In this document: piece after piece, positions 1 through 9,648 of the stretch
How positions within the stretch are numbered: position 1 is the stretch's first letter
Layout of the letters: each line of letters starts with the position of its first letter
NCBI GenBank assembly: GCA_004431415.1
Contig: QPMI01000039.1
Span: forward strand, 248,001-312,000
Source: Cyanophora paradoxa
Taxonomy: Eukaryota > Glaucocystophyceae > Cyanophorales > Cyanophoraceae
Length of the DNA stretch: 64,000 nucleotides
Reading direction: 5' to 3'
Notes under the pieces: generated by a model
Told to the model about the DNA's origin: nothing
Database searches by the model: none
The model's input: the letters and a program-made list of their open reading frames with translations, nothing else
Made by a program: the position numbers and the translations under genes

Positions 1-56
1 TCGCGCCCCCTGCCCCACCCGGGCTGCGGCCTCTGACGCGGCTGCCCGGCCGGCAG

Positions 57-1042
57 TTCTCGGAGAAGGTGAAGCACGCGCCCGGGGCGGACAAGAAGGC
101 GGCGCCGCACAGCAAGCCCATCGTCGTCACCCTCAGGTGCCTCTGAATTCGAACGTCGCTCTTCAAGATCATCGGCGTTTCTGACAAACACGCACGACAG
201 GAACGCGTGGCCGTTCACGTACTATGCCAACGACGCCCCGTGCGCTGCCCTACAAACGACGACTGCAGCTGCTTACTCGCCCTGACGGCCGGCGCCAACG
301 CGGCAGGCCGCGGGACGTTTTCGACGTGGCGAAGGCGATGGACGGCGACGTGGCCCTCCGCATGCTCGAGGAGCTCGCCAAGAAGAAAAAGGTCTGGAAT
401 ATTTCTGTACATGTGCTCTTCTTGCGAGTTTATATTGATCGCGAATCGATATCATCGCTCGATCTTGAGCGCTACAGATTGTGGCGGCCTTTGGCGTGCG
501 GGAGGCGTTCCCCGCCGACGAGACTGCGAAGACAGCCGACTCTTTCTACAACTTTGTGGTGCGCCACGAGTTCTATTCTCCAAAGAAAACAAGAATCGGC
601 GCTCACCGGTCCTCAACGCTGATCATTTGTCGCTGGCAGTGCTCGTCGCAGGGCAAGAATGGCGGCGCGGCGCAGGCGCAGGCGCAGGCCGGCCGCCTCG
701 TCCTCTACGCCCGCGTCCGGCCCGCCCGCCCGGCCCGCCGGCCCCGCAGTCCGATCCGCGGCCTGAGGGGGCGGGTCGGGCAGGGGCGGAGCGCGGGGAC
801 AGAGCAGACGGCCGAGCCCGACCTGCGCTCCTTCTTAATCCCTTCCAGTGCATTTCTCGACTTCGTGAGCGATCGCGAGTTTTGCAGCGCAAGCGCCTCG
901 CGATCGTCCGGAAACTCTGCCGGGGGCGCAGGGCACGGACCTGATCCGGCGGCTGGAGGTCCCCCCGCCCCTCAGCATTTTCGACACCTCGTTCTACCTC
1001 GTGTTGGCGAGCAGCAAGGACTTCCGCCGTGTGTGCAAAAAG
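57..1042 (+). CDS. Host gene, 5' exons (intron-containing, unknown function)
   Basis: Several short GC-rich exons can be read. One is 57-136, after cggcag and before a GT donor. One ends at 391 with a Lys-rich tail (LEELAKKKK) before gtctgg. One starts at 478 after gctacag. One is 932-1042, between ggggcgcag and aaaaag/gtgtgtaa, encoding GTDLIRRLEVPPPLSIFDTS and onwards to VCKK. Exon limits between 137 and 931 are uncertain and some donors may not be GT. The last exon is phase 0 and joins in frame with the exon at 57808, across the intron that holds the whole viral element. I do not recognise the protein. The downstream exons are rich in Ser, Arg, Pro and Gln. Confidence 0.45.
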
Positions 1043-1135
1043 GTGTGTAAATGCGCATGCGTACCACGCCTCCTACGAATACTCCACCATGGCCGGGGCT
1101 GACGTAAATTCGAAGCTGATCATTAATATTGTATA
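1043..1135 (+). other. Host intron, 5' part, containing the viral insertion site
   Basis: Donor gtgtgtaa at 1043. The matching acceptor is gcccggcag ending at 57807. Without the element and one target-site copy the intron would be about 113 bp, like the other short introns here. Both flanking exons are phase 0, so splicing would leave the host frame intact if the 56.6-kb insert were removed as part of the intron. Confidence 0.5.
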
Positions 1136-1141
1136 CGTATT
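1136..1141. repeat. Target-site duplication, left copy (cgtatt)
   Basis: The hexamer cgtatt lies directly outside the left TIR. The same hexamer follows the right TIR at 57782-57787. Confidence 0.85.
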
Positions 1142-1682
1142 AAAAAATGAGAGAGAGCCCACCGCGGTGGCCCACCCCTCTCCACCACCCCCATCCCCTC
1201 ACCCCCTCGCTTACTGCACCAGCCCTAGCGTCCACCCCACTCTCCCTTCAACCCCGCTCTCTCGTTACGTCTACCCCGCTCTCTTGTTACGTCTGCCGGC
1301 CTTTTCCCTAGGTCAAAGCCTAGCAATAGCTCATGTCTATTCAAGACAGTGCTATCAAGTAGAAGAGACGAAGAGGAGCGCGGCCCCCCTTGAGCGCGGT
1401 CTGCAGAGCAACGGGACAGAATAGGCTAGACGATATTAATGTGTACAGAGAAGCTAACTGAGGAAACACGTTCAGCGCTAGCTAGGCGATAATGATGTGT
1501 ACAGCGAAGCTAACTGAGGAAACGGGTTCAGCACTAGCTGGGCGTGTTTACAGTCTGGAGCGAACGTGAGACACAGCGCGGGCGAGCTCTATCTAGGCGC
1601 TTGGCGCAGCGTCGCTGCTTGTCTGCGACCAGGGGCAACCTCCCAAGCGGTAGGGGCCCCCAGAGCGGTCTGGTGCGGCCTC
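1142..1682 (+). repeat. Left terminal inverted repeat of the Polinton-like virus
   Basis: It begins aaaaaatgagagagagcc and ends ggtgcggcctc. It is the reverse complement of 57239-57781 apart from small indels. It contains pyrimidine-rich tracts and two copies of a 56-bp direct repeat. The ORF that crosses it is also present in the right copy, but only because the repeat is conserved. Confidence 0.92.
1425..1536 (+). repeat. Two 56-bp direct repeats inside the left TIR
   Basis: Units start at gctaga (1425) and gctagg (1481). They share gatgtgtacag or a close variant, gaagctaactgaggaaac and gttcagc. The same pair is present in the right TIR near 57385-57496. They could be transposase or integrase binding sites, which is inference. 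Confidence 0.7.
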
Positions 1683-1815
1683 GTGGAGAATAAGCTAGGT
1701 TTACACAGCCTCCTCGTCGCCAGTCTCCTTCTCGCCCTGCAGCTGCTGGCTCTCAGCTGCAGCCGCAGCAGCCGGCTTGGCGGCATCATAGTGTTCATGC
1801 TGCGAGTGCTATATA

Positions 1816-2595
1816 TCAATTGCAAAGATCATCGATCGAATCAAAGCAAGTTGTACGCACAAGCCTTGCTATGGTTTTGTATGCGTTGCTATAGTCAGCC
1901 CACACCTGCTTATTTGAAGCAAATTCCGCCGTGGAGTCACGCGACAACTGCGAAATCAGCAGTGAGCTCGAGATGGTGCACGGTCTAAATCTAGAGCGAC
2001 GTACCATCAAATCACGGAGAAAGTTGGAGAGAAAGTGAAGCTGCTGCGATGGGAAGTCGTGATTCACACGAACAGCGCAAGCTGCAGCTGCAATCAACTC
2101 CTTGACTTCGGCCGCAATGCGATCGCATTCATCGTGTTGCTCCCGTTCAGCGAGCTTTGCTTTCATGTCCGCGAGCTCCTTGCGGAGAGCATCGACATCG
2201 TCCGCCTCGCGCGCCCGCTTCATGGCACTGGCAGCTGCTGCGCATGCGCCACGTGCACGCGCAGGAGGCGACGCACCAGCCGCATGCGCCGCACCAACTG
2301 TCGCATCGATATCGGGAAGCTTCTCCGGGTCGAAGCAGGGAGGAGCCAGCACGTTCTTTGAGGGTGTCTGCTCCATGGATCTGTCGCGCGCCTGCTGTGC
2401 ACGGTCGAAGGCCTGCTGTGCGCGTTCGTACGCCTTGCGCTTGCTGTCTTTCTCCCACGGTTTCGCTCGCCTCCAGTTGCACTTGGCGTTCTTGCAGATC
2501 CGTCTTAGCTCTGACAGCGCAGGACCGTCGCGCAGATCTCTCCTAAATTTCCAGCCCTCAGTCCGCTCAGCGCCTGGCACTGCTAGTGACAGCAT
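1816..2595 (-). CDS. Uncharacterised coiled-coil protein
   Basis: 259 aa with an ATG start at 2595. The N-terminal third is basic and Arg/Lys-rich, with heptad-like AYERAQQAFDRAQQARDRS. The middle is Ala-rich and low-complexity, followed by a second predicted coiled coil (DALRKELADMKAKLAEREQ). The C-terminal 80 residues look globular. I do not recognise the family. It is the first gene inside the left TIR and diverges from the next ORF at 3042. GC content is higher than in the capsid region. Confidence 0.55.
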   Translation of the reverse strand: MLSLAVPGAERTEGWKFRRDLRDGPALSELRRICKNAKCNWRRAKPWEKDSKRKAYERAQQAFDRAQQARDRSMEQTPSKNVLAPPCFDPEKLPDIDATVGAAHAAGASPPARARGACAAAASAMKRAREADDVDALRKELADMKAKLAEREQHDECDRIAAEVKELIAAAACAVRVNHDFPSQQLHFLSNFLRDLMVRRSRFRPCTISSSLLISQLSRDSTAEFASNKQVWADYSNAYKTIARLVRTTCFDSIDDLCN

Positions 2596-3041
2596 AGTGC
2601 ACTGCGGGCAGAACGGCGGCTTTTTAAGCTAGGAAGGTTCGAAGCTTCCGAGGCTTCCAACGAAAAAACTGCCAAAGTTCCAGGAAGCTTCTGACAAAAA
2701 AGACAGAACGTCACGTGTCACGTTGCGGCCCCGTCAATTGCAATTGCAAGCTGAAGCTTATACGCCGTCAGCGCACCAATCCGGTCGAGCGCCGTCAGCG
2801 CACCAATCCGCTCGTGCCGCTCGAGTCGTGCGCCGTCGCCGTACGCGTCAGCGCACCAATGAATTGCGTGTCGTCCTCCATCATGGCATAAAGAGATCAG
2901 CGCCCTAGCTAGCATTGTCTAGTAACGGACTCCACCGTGCCACCCTGCAGCCTGCAGCCTAGCCTTGAAGCCAGCGTACTAGCTATAGGCTGACTTCGTA
3001 CAGCCTGGCAGTAAGCTAGTAACTCACTGATATCGATATTG
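2596..3041. other. Intergenic region between divergent genes, with 14-bp iterated motif
   Basis: This 446-bp divergent region holds three exact copies of gtcagcgcaccaat (2767-2780, 2794-2807, 2847-2860). They are spaced 27 and 53 bp, about one and two turns of a 27-bp unit. There is also a purine/pyrimidine stretch with repeated gaagcttc and ggcttcc (about 2636-2692). It could hold divergent promoters or operator-like sites. No ORF is convincing here. Confidence 0.5.
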
Positions 3042-4022
3042 ATGCCGCGGTCTAACGATCAATCCGCGCACCGGCGTGCGGTCAAGGAGGCTCTGAAGCA
3101 TCTGTGCACGACAGCACTGGAGCGCCACGTCATCAGCCAGCGTGACTATGCATACTTTGAAACGTTTTTCGGCAGCAACTCGAGGAAGAGCCTCAATCTG
3201 ATTAACATGTGTTTGTTTTCTCTTCACCGAATCATGCGTGATGCAAACCAGCAGTACGCGCAAATGATGGAGATTGCCGGTTCGTCGCCGGAGCAAGCCC
3301 AGCTGCGCGCTGACATCGAACGGGCCTTTCAAAGGGTTGAGGAAGCAGATCTGACGGCCTTTTCGCTGGCTACTATTAAAATGTTCGGACAACAGGCCGA
3401 TTCGATTTGCCCAATTCCAGACGTTGAAGAGTCAATCGCTGACGCGTCAGAGACGCCCAGCACACGTGGCAGCACCGTGCTCGGTGATGACGTGGACAAT
3501 GATATCGATGAAAATGTACCGGACGCGGACGGTGCACGTGATCACGACGTGGACGCTGAGCCACAAGTCGCCGCCGATCGCGAGGATTCGAATTCAGTTG
3601 ATCGTGAGCGCGGTGCACGTGACGCCGATTCAGAGTCCGTTGCTAGTACTAGCGCTGCTAGCTCTGCGGCTGACGATTCAGATCCAGTGGTTGACGGCTC
3701 CGTTCCGGGAGGGCTCGGGGACTGGAGGGAGCGAAACAACTCGGCTAGCTATAGAGACGGCGCCGGAGCCGACCGCCGCGAGAGAGCTCAGCGGCCTCGC
3801 CGGCAGTTGACCCCTGAGGAGCGCGCTGCACGGCTTCTGAAGCGAAAGCGCAAGGCACAGCATGTGCTCTGCGGCAAGCTCAAGGACGCCGCGGTCAGAG
3901 TGGCTGTGGTGGGCATTGCACGTGAGGGCGGCGGCCACTATTTCACAGAGCTCGTCCCTACGGCAGAGCAGTTCGCGGCATGGTCACGAATCGTCAACAC
4001 GATCATGCTTGCCAGCGCGTAA
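3042..4022 (+). CDS. Uncharacterised protein with acidic, low-complexity centre
   Basis: About 326 aa from the ATG at 3042. Residues 1-115 look folded and helical (VKEALKHLCTTALERHVI, then LNLINMCLFSLHRIMRDAN). Residues 125-240 are acidic and Ser/Asp-rich, probably disordered. A basic stretch rich in Arg (RRERAQRPRRQLTPEERAAR) precedes a short C-terminal domain. No known family recognised. The arrangement of acidic and basic low-complexity segments resembles nucleic-acid-associated proteins, but that is only an impression. Confidence 0.6.
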   Translation: MPRSNDQSAHRRAVKEALKHLCTTALERHVISQRDYAYFETFFGSNSRKSLNLINMCLFSLHRIMRDANQQYAQMMEIAGSSPEQAQLRADIERAFQRVEEADLTAFSLATIKMFGQQADSICPIPDVEESIADASETPSTRGSTVLGDDVDNDIDENVPDADGARDHDVDAEPQVAADREDSNSVDRERGARDADSESVASTSAASSAADDSDPVVDGSVPGGLGDWRERNNSASYRDGAGADRRERAQRPRRQLTPEERAARLLKRKRKAQHVLCGKLKDAAVRVAVVGIAREGGGHYFTELVPTAEQFAAWSRIVNTIMLASA

Positions 4023-4682
4023 GCGTGACAGCTAGCCGCACGGCTCTAGGCACAGTCACAGGCAAGCCGAAGACCAAGCCGGAGACCAAGCCGTCAAGCT
4101 CACGCCGGCTAGGGTGAACGTCTCGGGGCAAAACGTTCAAAAGCTCGGAACTGCTGCGGCGCCCAGCGCTGGAGGCTTGTTTTATCGTGCTTCCGCATCA
4201 TACTCAGCATGCGTACGCTTTGGCCGGCGCCCTGTGCGCTTCTGTGATGAGGTCAAGCCGCCATACATTTTAGTCGTCAAACCCGACGATTAAGAATCTC
4301 AGCAACGCTGCTGCGCCTGAACACGATCGCTGCGGATTTCGTACTTATAGATCATAAAACTGTAGCATACTTAGCGGCTTGGTCCAATTCGATCTCAGTC
4401 GCGAGGAACCGTGGTTTACGGGGTCAAAACGTCATGCCTTCTAAGACTGCTTACTGTAGTGTTATAAGCGCTACTAGAATTCGAATTTAAATGCATTTGC
4501 GTATGCTTTTACATCGCTGCGGCAAGAGCGCCAACTCAGCTATCAGTTTTCCAAGCAGCACCAGCTGCGATCTACCACACAATGTGCCTCAGTGACATGT
4601 TATAAAGGAATCGCACCGCCCTATAGGAACGAGCGGTTGGTTGCGCGCTTTCTCTGAAAATCTTTTGGAGCGCTATTGTTAA
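4023..4682. other. Non-coding stretch, 660 bp
   Basis: There is no convincing ORF on either strand. Short local repeats occur near 4050-4100 (aagccg-agaccaagccg-gagaccaagccg). The region falls from GC-rich to AT-richer towards 4500. Confidence 0.4.
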
Positions 4683-4934
4683 ATGGAGCGACGGTTTGAG
4701 ATCGCGCGGCTCAAAGAGCAGATAGCAGGCCAGGCCGAGGTTTTGTACAATCGCAGGTTTATTCATGGACAATTTAGAAACAAACTGCAGCGCATCAGTG
4801 CGAGTGGCTCACGCACGCGACTGCCGACACTACAAAAATACGCATCACTTTTGAACGAGCTGTCAACAGTACCGAGGCCGCCGAGACCAGTTGCAGCTGC
4901 ACGGCTAGAGCTTGCTATTGCTGAGGGATTGTAG
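4683..4934 (+). CDS. Small hypothetical protein upstream of PolB
   Basis: 83 aa with an ATG start, basic at the N-terminus (MERRFEIARLKEQIAGQAEV) and helical, then a Pro/Ala-rich tail. It ends 29 nt before the earliest PolB start and lies in a different frame. It may be a separate small protein or a displaced N-terminal part of PolB. It is not recognised. Confidence 0.4.
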   Translation: MERRFEIARLKEQIAGQAEVLYNRRFIHGQFRNKLQRISASGSRTRLPTLQKYASLLNELSTVPRPPRPVAAARLELAIAEGL

Positions 4935-5089
4935 CAGGATTTTCAGAGCTGCCCGATCCGAGCGTGAGCGAGTTCAGCGAAACTGAAATTGCAGAGGAGG
5001 ACGGCACAGTGACGACACGTACAGCGCTGAACGGGACATACGCTGACTGGGAGTACCGGCCCTCACGTGGAACAGGCCGAGTCACGTCG

Positions 5090-8000
5090 ATGCAGGCGCA
5101 GCTCGAAAATAATGCGAGGTTCAGAGCAGGCGCAGTGGCATTTGCGAGCGTGCAGCAAGAATTAGCAAGTCAGGATCGAATGGGCATAGCTTTGCAGGTC
5201 TCAGGAGTCGGACTCTATCGCAAGCCTAACGAGGACTCAGCGCTTGCAGTAGTCATTGAGCACAGGAAATTTTACCGCATACTCCCAGGGTCAGACATTG
5301 TTGAGGCGATCCGCTCACAGCTGGAGGAGCTAGATACTATTGCGCAGGAAAAGAGCCGTGATTCTTCCGCCTTCGAGACGTGGATTAAGCTACGCTTTAC
5401 CGCGATTAGATACTTCAGGCGTATGGGTGGCCGCGGACGCGGGTTTGTACTTCCGAGCTGGCTTGCACTGAAGCAGGCCTTGATCAATATCAATGCACCA
5501 AACAACGAGTGCTTTAAATATGCTGTCCTCGCAGCGCGCAATCCGCTGGCCCCAGGGGTGGATTCGAGGCATGCAGGAAGCTATCGGCAGCACGAGGCAT
5601 CGCTAGATTGTACGATGCTCACGTATCCGACGCCACTCGATTCGAAAATGTTCAGCAAATTTGAGTGTGCGAATAATGTTAAGCTCTGCGTCTACACGAC
5701 TGCGCTAGACAAGCAAGACGTCATTCCAATCCACATAAGCGCAGCAACGGATGCTATACCCATACTGTACGTGCCAGCAGGCGACGGGAATGATGTGGGA
5801 CATTATTTGTGGATAAAGAACATATCGCGCCTGTTTGGAAAGCATGGGTCGAATGCGAAGCACTATTGCTTGGCCTGCCAGTGCGGCTTTGGCTCAGACG
5901 AGGCCTTTCAAAATCATCTTAAATACGACCGGTGCCTTGATCGAGATGAGCACGCAAGGGATGTGCTTCCGAAAAAGGGCGAGCACTTCATAAAATTCAA
6001 CAGCTTCGAGAAGACGATTCGGCAAAGGCTTGTTGGATATGCTGACTCGGAAACAATGACTCTACCTGTTTTGCAGACCGAGAGTCCAGCAAAGACGAAG
6101 CAGCTAGGAGTCCACGCGATAGCTTCGATCGGCTGCTTAGTCGTAGTAAACAAGGGACAAAATCAAGGGACGAATGCAACTGCAGACAGCGTTGAAAATT
6201 CAGAGCCGAGGCGACAGGAGCATTTTTGGTTCTCGCATATGGGCAGCCCAACTGAGGAGTCTGCAGAGGCATTTATTGCTTGGCTCGATGAAAAGGAGCC
6301 GCAGTTTAAGGGAATTTTGGAGGAGGAAGCGCCGATGCAGATTACGCAGGCGCAAGAGCGCTCCTTTCAGGCAGCAGAAACGTGCTATATGTGTGGAAGC
6401 GAGTTCAAAGGAGGCAAAGATAAACATCGAGATCATTGCCACGACTCTGGGCAGTACCTTGGAGCGGCATGCAGGGCCTGCAATAGGCGACGAGCAAAAG
6501 CTGCCGCCGTGCCAATCTTCTTTCACAATGGCCGAGGATTTGACTTTCACCTATTAGTGAGGGCTCTGGCAGCGGGCTATAACCGGCGGAAAGTCGCCGA
6601 AAATGCATTCAGAGCCGAGGTTGAGCGCCAGTTTCAAGCCAAATACGCAGGGCGTGAGCTGAGCGCAGATCATGCGAAAAATGCAAGGAAGCGGCTTGAG
6701 CGCACACTACGTCCTCGTGAGTTACTGTCAACGAAGTTTGACCAGGTGTTTCAGAACAGCGAGCGCATTTCACAGTTCACATACGGCATTTACGTTTTCC
6801 GTGACTCTGCTCAGCACCTGCAGGGCAGTCTCGATAGCCTTGCGGCTGCAGTACCTGATGAGAAAAAGAAAATCACGCGTGCACTGCATGAGGATGAGAC
6901 ACGGTTCAAACTGATGACGCGCAAGGGTGTCTATCCATACAAGTACATTACTGGCTGGGATCGTCTTGCAGAGACATCACTACCAGGGCGCCGCCAATTT
7001 TACAACGAGCTAAAGCAGTCGAAGTGCTCTCGGGATGATTATGCCCACGCTCAGTCGGTCTGGCGTGAGCTTGGTTGCAGGACAATGGCTGATTATACAA
7101 TGGAGTACATGAAGACAGACATAGCTTTACTAGCAGACGTCTTTGAAAACTACCGGGACACGTGTATGGAGACGTACAAGCTGGACCCCAGCTACTTTAT
7201 GAGCATTCCTGGGTTCTCATGGCAAGCAGCTTTGAAACACACTGGCCAGCAACTGGAGCTGTTTCACGAAGGACAGGAGGATATGCACCGCTTTATTGAG
7301 AAAGGGATTCGGGGAGGAATCAGCATGATATCAACACGCTATGCGGCAGCAAACAACTGCTTTTTGAGCTCGTTCGATGCATCGAAACCTAAGTCATGGC
7401 TATTATATCTCGACGCAAACAATTTGTACGGTTTGGCAATGAAACAGAAACTTCCTACAGGAGGGTTTTGCTGGGTGAAGCTGCAGGAGGGAGTCGACCC
7501 TGGTCAGTATATTAGCGAGCTTGATGCAAACGGTCCACGAGGGTTCGCTCTGGAGGTTGACATGCATTGTCCTGAAGAGCTGCACGAGTATTTCAGCGAT
7601 TATCCGCTAGCTCCCGAGCGCATGTGCATTGCAAAAGAGCACCTATCGGCAACGCAGCAAGCATCAATTGAAAACGAAAAACTAAGCGGGATCGAGAGAA
7701 CGCCAAAGCTAGTTCCAAACTTGCTGCCGAAGAAGAATTACGTAGTGGATGCACGAGTGCTGCAGTTTTATGTGTCGATGGGGATGGTTGTTTCTAAAAT
7801 ACACAGAGTGCTTTCGTTCGAGCAAAGTGCATGGCTTGAGAGCTATATCGATTTGAACACTCTGAAGCGAAAGCAGGCGGAATTCCCGTATGAAAAAGAT
7901 CTCTACAAGCTACTAAATAATGCGGTATTTGGGAAAACGATGGAGAACGTGCGCAAGCACTGCAATTCCGAGCTTGTGACATCAGGAGAACGACTAGCGA

Positions 8001-8719
8001 AAATCAACACAGAGCCAAATCGCTTGAGACAGGTCGCTGTCTATGACGAGAACTTGGTGTACGTAAATAAGCGAAAGAGCGAATACACACTCAACAAACC
8101 GATCTACTGCGGGTTCGCAATCCTTGATTTGTCAAAGCTGCACATGTATCGGTTTTACTACCAGGTGCTCAAACCGCTCTGGGGCCAGCGGCTTAAGCTA
8201 CTTGGAACAGATACAGACAGTCTCATAATTCAGATTGAGACCGAAAATTTATACGAGGACCTTCGCAAAATCAAATGCGAGCTAGATGTCAGTGAATACC
8301 CTACGAGTCACCCGTTCTTCGAGGGGATGCCAGCAGCTGAAGTGCAGCGACTACGATCGATGGGCAAGGTTCCCGGGCTGTTCAAGGACGAGTGTGGCGG
8401 CAGGCAAATGCTTGAGTGGATCGCGAACCGACCGAAATCGTACTATATGAGCACAGAGGAATCAGAAGTGCACAAGTGCAAGGGCGTTAACAAGACGTTC
8501 AGCAGCTCGCTGACACGAGAGCGATACTACGACTGCATCTTTGGGGGCAAATCATGCAACGTAGAGGGGATTCTCGGCTTCAGATCGAAGCAGCACCAGA
8601 TCTGGCTACAGCGGACATCAAAGCAAGCCCTGCACCCGCTTGATACCAAGCGATTCCTGTGCGAGGATGGTGTGAACACCAGGGCGATAGGTCACTTTAA
8701 AAATCTTTCAAATAACTAA
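5090..8719 (+). CDS. polB: Protein-primed family B DNA polymerase
   Basis: Replicative polymerase of the Polinton/adintovirus type, expected to copy the linear genome using a terminal protein. The frame is open from a GTG at 4964; the first in-frame ATG is 5090, used here (about 1,209 aa). Counting from the GTG, visible parts are: a C2H2-like finger (CLACQCGFGSDEAFQNH, about 305), Exo I (YADSE, about 358), an endonuclease VII-like zinc motif (CYMCG to CHDSGQYLGAACRACN, about 472-500), Exo II (HNGRGFDFHLL, about 520), Exo III (YMKTDIALLADVF, about 719), Pol A (YLDANNLYGLAM, about 813), Pol B (LLNNAVFGKTMEN, about 982) and Pol C (GTDTDSLI, about 1082). All catalytic acids are present, so it looks intact. 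It overlaps the integrase gene by one base. Confidence 0.93.
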   Translation: MQAQLENNARFRAGAVAFASVQQELASQDRMGIALQVSGVGLYRKPNEDSALAVVIEHRKFYRILPGSDIVEAIRSQLEELDTIAQEKSRDSSAFETWIKLRFTAIRYFRRMGGRGRGFVLPSWLALKQALININAPNNECFKYAVLAARNPLAPGVDSRHAGSYRQHEASLDCTMLTYPTPLDSKMFSKFECANNVKLCVYTTALDKQDVIPIHISAATDAIPILYVPAGDGNDVGHYLWIKNISRLFGKHGSNAKHYCLACQCGFGSDEAFQNHLKYDRCLDRDEHARDVLPKKGEHFIKFNSFEKTIRQRLVGYADSETMTLPVLQTESPAKTKQLGVHAIASIGCLVVVNKGQNQGTNATADSVENSEPRRQEHFWFSHMGSPTEESAEAFIAWLDEKEPQFKGILEEEAPMQITQAQERSFQAAETCYMCGSEFKGGKDKHRDHCHDSGQYLGAACRACNRRRAKAAAVPIFFHNGRGFDFHLLVRALAAGYNRRKVAENAFRAEVERQFQAKYAGRELSADHAKNARKRLERTLRPRELLSTKFDQVFQNSERISQFTYGIYVFRDSAQHLQGSLDSLAAAVPDEKKKITRALHEDETRFKLMTRKGVYPYKYITGWDRLAETSLPGRRQFYNELKQSKCSRDDYAHAQSVWRELGCRTMADYTMEYMKTDIALLADVFENYRDTCMETYKLDPSYFMSIPGFSWQAALKHTGQQLELFHEGQEDMHRFIEKGIRGGISMISTRYAAANNCFLSSFDASKPKSWLLYLDANNLYGLAMKQKLPTGGFCWVKLQEGVDPGQYISELDANGPRGFALEVDMHCPEELHEYFSDYPLAPERMCIAKEHLSATQQASIENEKLSGIERTPKLVPNLLPKKNYVVDARVLQFYVSMGMVVSKIHRVLSFEQSAWLESYIDLNTLKRKQAEFPYEKDLYKLLNNAVFGKTMENVRKHCNSELVTSGERLAKINTEPNRLRQVAVYDENLVYVNKRKSEYTLNKPIYCGFAILDLSKLHMYRFYYQVLKPLWGQRLKLLGTDTDSLIIQIETENLYEDLRKIKCELDVSEYPTSHPFFEGMPAAEVQRLRSMGKVPGLFKDECGGRQMLEWIANRPKSYYMSTEESEVHKCKGVNKTFSSSLTRERYYDCIFGGKSCNVEGILGFRSKQHQIWLQRTSKQALHPLDTKRFLCEDGVNTRAIGHFKNLSNN

Positions 8720-9648
8720 TGGCGCCCTCATTTAAAATTACTGCTCCACCAGGGGCATATCAAGTCGACATACTTTTCATAGGACGTTTTCGACTATTTG
8801 CAGCGATTGAGATTGCAACTCGATTCGCCGTTGTCAGAAAGCTTGAAGATGCTAAACAGATTCCGAAATTCATCGCTCAGCTGCCGGGGATCTGGGGTTT
8901 TTCGGGCGACAATGGCTTTAATACGGCTGCTGTGCGGGCAATGGCCGAAGAGAATTCATTTTCGATGCACACTGACGTCGCTAAGGATGATCACATATCG
9001 AAAGGCGACAAGCTAGGCATCATCGATCGATTCGCACGGACATTGCGAGCCCTGATTCAGGCAGACACAGAGGAACGAGGGTCGCCGAATTTTCTCTCCC
9101 GGCTGCCTGCTTTGATCAAGGCATACAATCAAACAAAACACAGCTCTTTTGGCAGAGAGTATTCACCAGCCTGGATGCGAGATCACCCGCAGGTCGCTGC
9201 CCAGCTGCACCAGGTGCGTCAACGACAGAACGACATTGAGAGAGACGCGTTGAATCTACCAAAGCCAGGGACTGAGGTGCAGATACTGGAGCCTAAGAGC
9301 AGCATCTTTGCAAAGGGAACTACGAAACGGAGCAAGGAGACGTACACAGTCGTGGGGCAGGACAGGAACCGAATAAGGGTCGCAACCAAAGAGGGACAGA
9401 TATTAAGCCGTAGAATCAAGCCTTCAGAAATTCGAGCCCCGAGACAGCTTCCGAATCAGTCAAAAATCGAACAAGCTGCGGCCAAGGCAAAGCAAGAGCG
9501 ACAGCTACGGCGCGAGGGTCTAATTGAAACGAAAAAATACAGCGGTCAGAGTCGGCAAGCTCGTGAGCTCAAGAAGCTAGAGGTTGCAGGGGAGCCTTCG
9601 CTGCGATTAGGCAGTAAGGTCGCTGGAAACTATGCCCGCCGCAATTAG
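8719..9648 (+). CDS. rve-family (retroviral-type) integrase
   Basis: 309 aa. It should insert the viral genome and generate the 6-bp duplication seen at the ends. The RNase H-like core has D17 (YQVDILFIG), D64 (FSGDNGFN) and, where the DDE glutamate is expected, D103 (GIIDRFARTLR), a D,D(38)D arrangement. A C-terminal SH3/chromo-like barrel (GTEVQILEPKSSIFAKG to RRIKPSEIR, about 185-240) precedes a basic tail. The usual N-terminal zinc domain is absent or very short. The start ATG overlaps the PolB stop as TAATG, suggesting coupled translation. Its 3' end overlaps the convergent AT-hook gene by 42 nt. Confidence 0.88.
   Translation: MAPSFKITAPPGAYQVDILFIGRFRLFAAIEIATRFAVVRKLEDAKQIPKFIAQLPGIWGFSGDNGFNTAAVRAMAEENSFSMHTDVAKDDHISKGDKLGIIDRFARTLRALIQADTEERGSPNFLSRLPALIKAYNQTKHSSFGREYSPAWMRDHPQVAAQLHQVRQRQNDIERDALNLPKPGTEVQILEPKSSIFAKGTTKRSKETYTVVGQDRNRIRVATKEGQILSRRIKPSEIRAPRQLPNQSKIEQAAAKAKQERQLRREGLIETKKYSGQSRQARELKKLEVAGEPSLRLGSKVAGNYARRN

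Noticed and set aside
1029-1424. 131-codon ORF across the left TIR and its 85-codon counterpart in the right TIR
   Set aside because: The ORF begins in host intron sequence and is kept only because both TIR copies are conserved; composition is low-complexity Pro/Ser.
4931-4950. A 16-nt mini-intron (gtagcaggattttcag) linking the 83-aa ORF to PolB
   Set aside because: Removing 16 nt does not bring the two frames into register and leads to an early stop.
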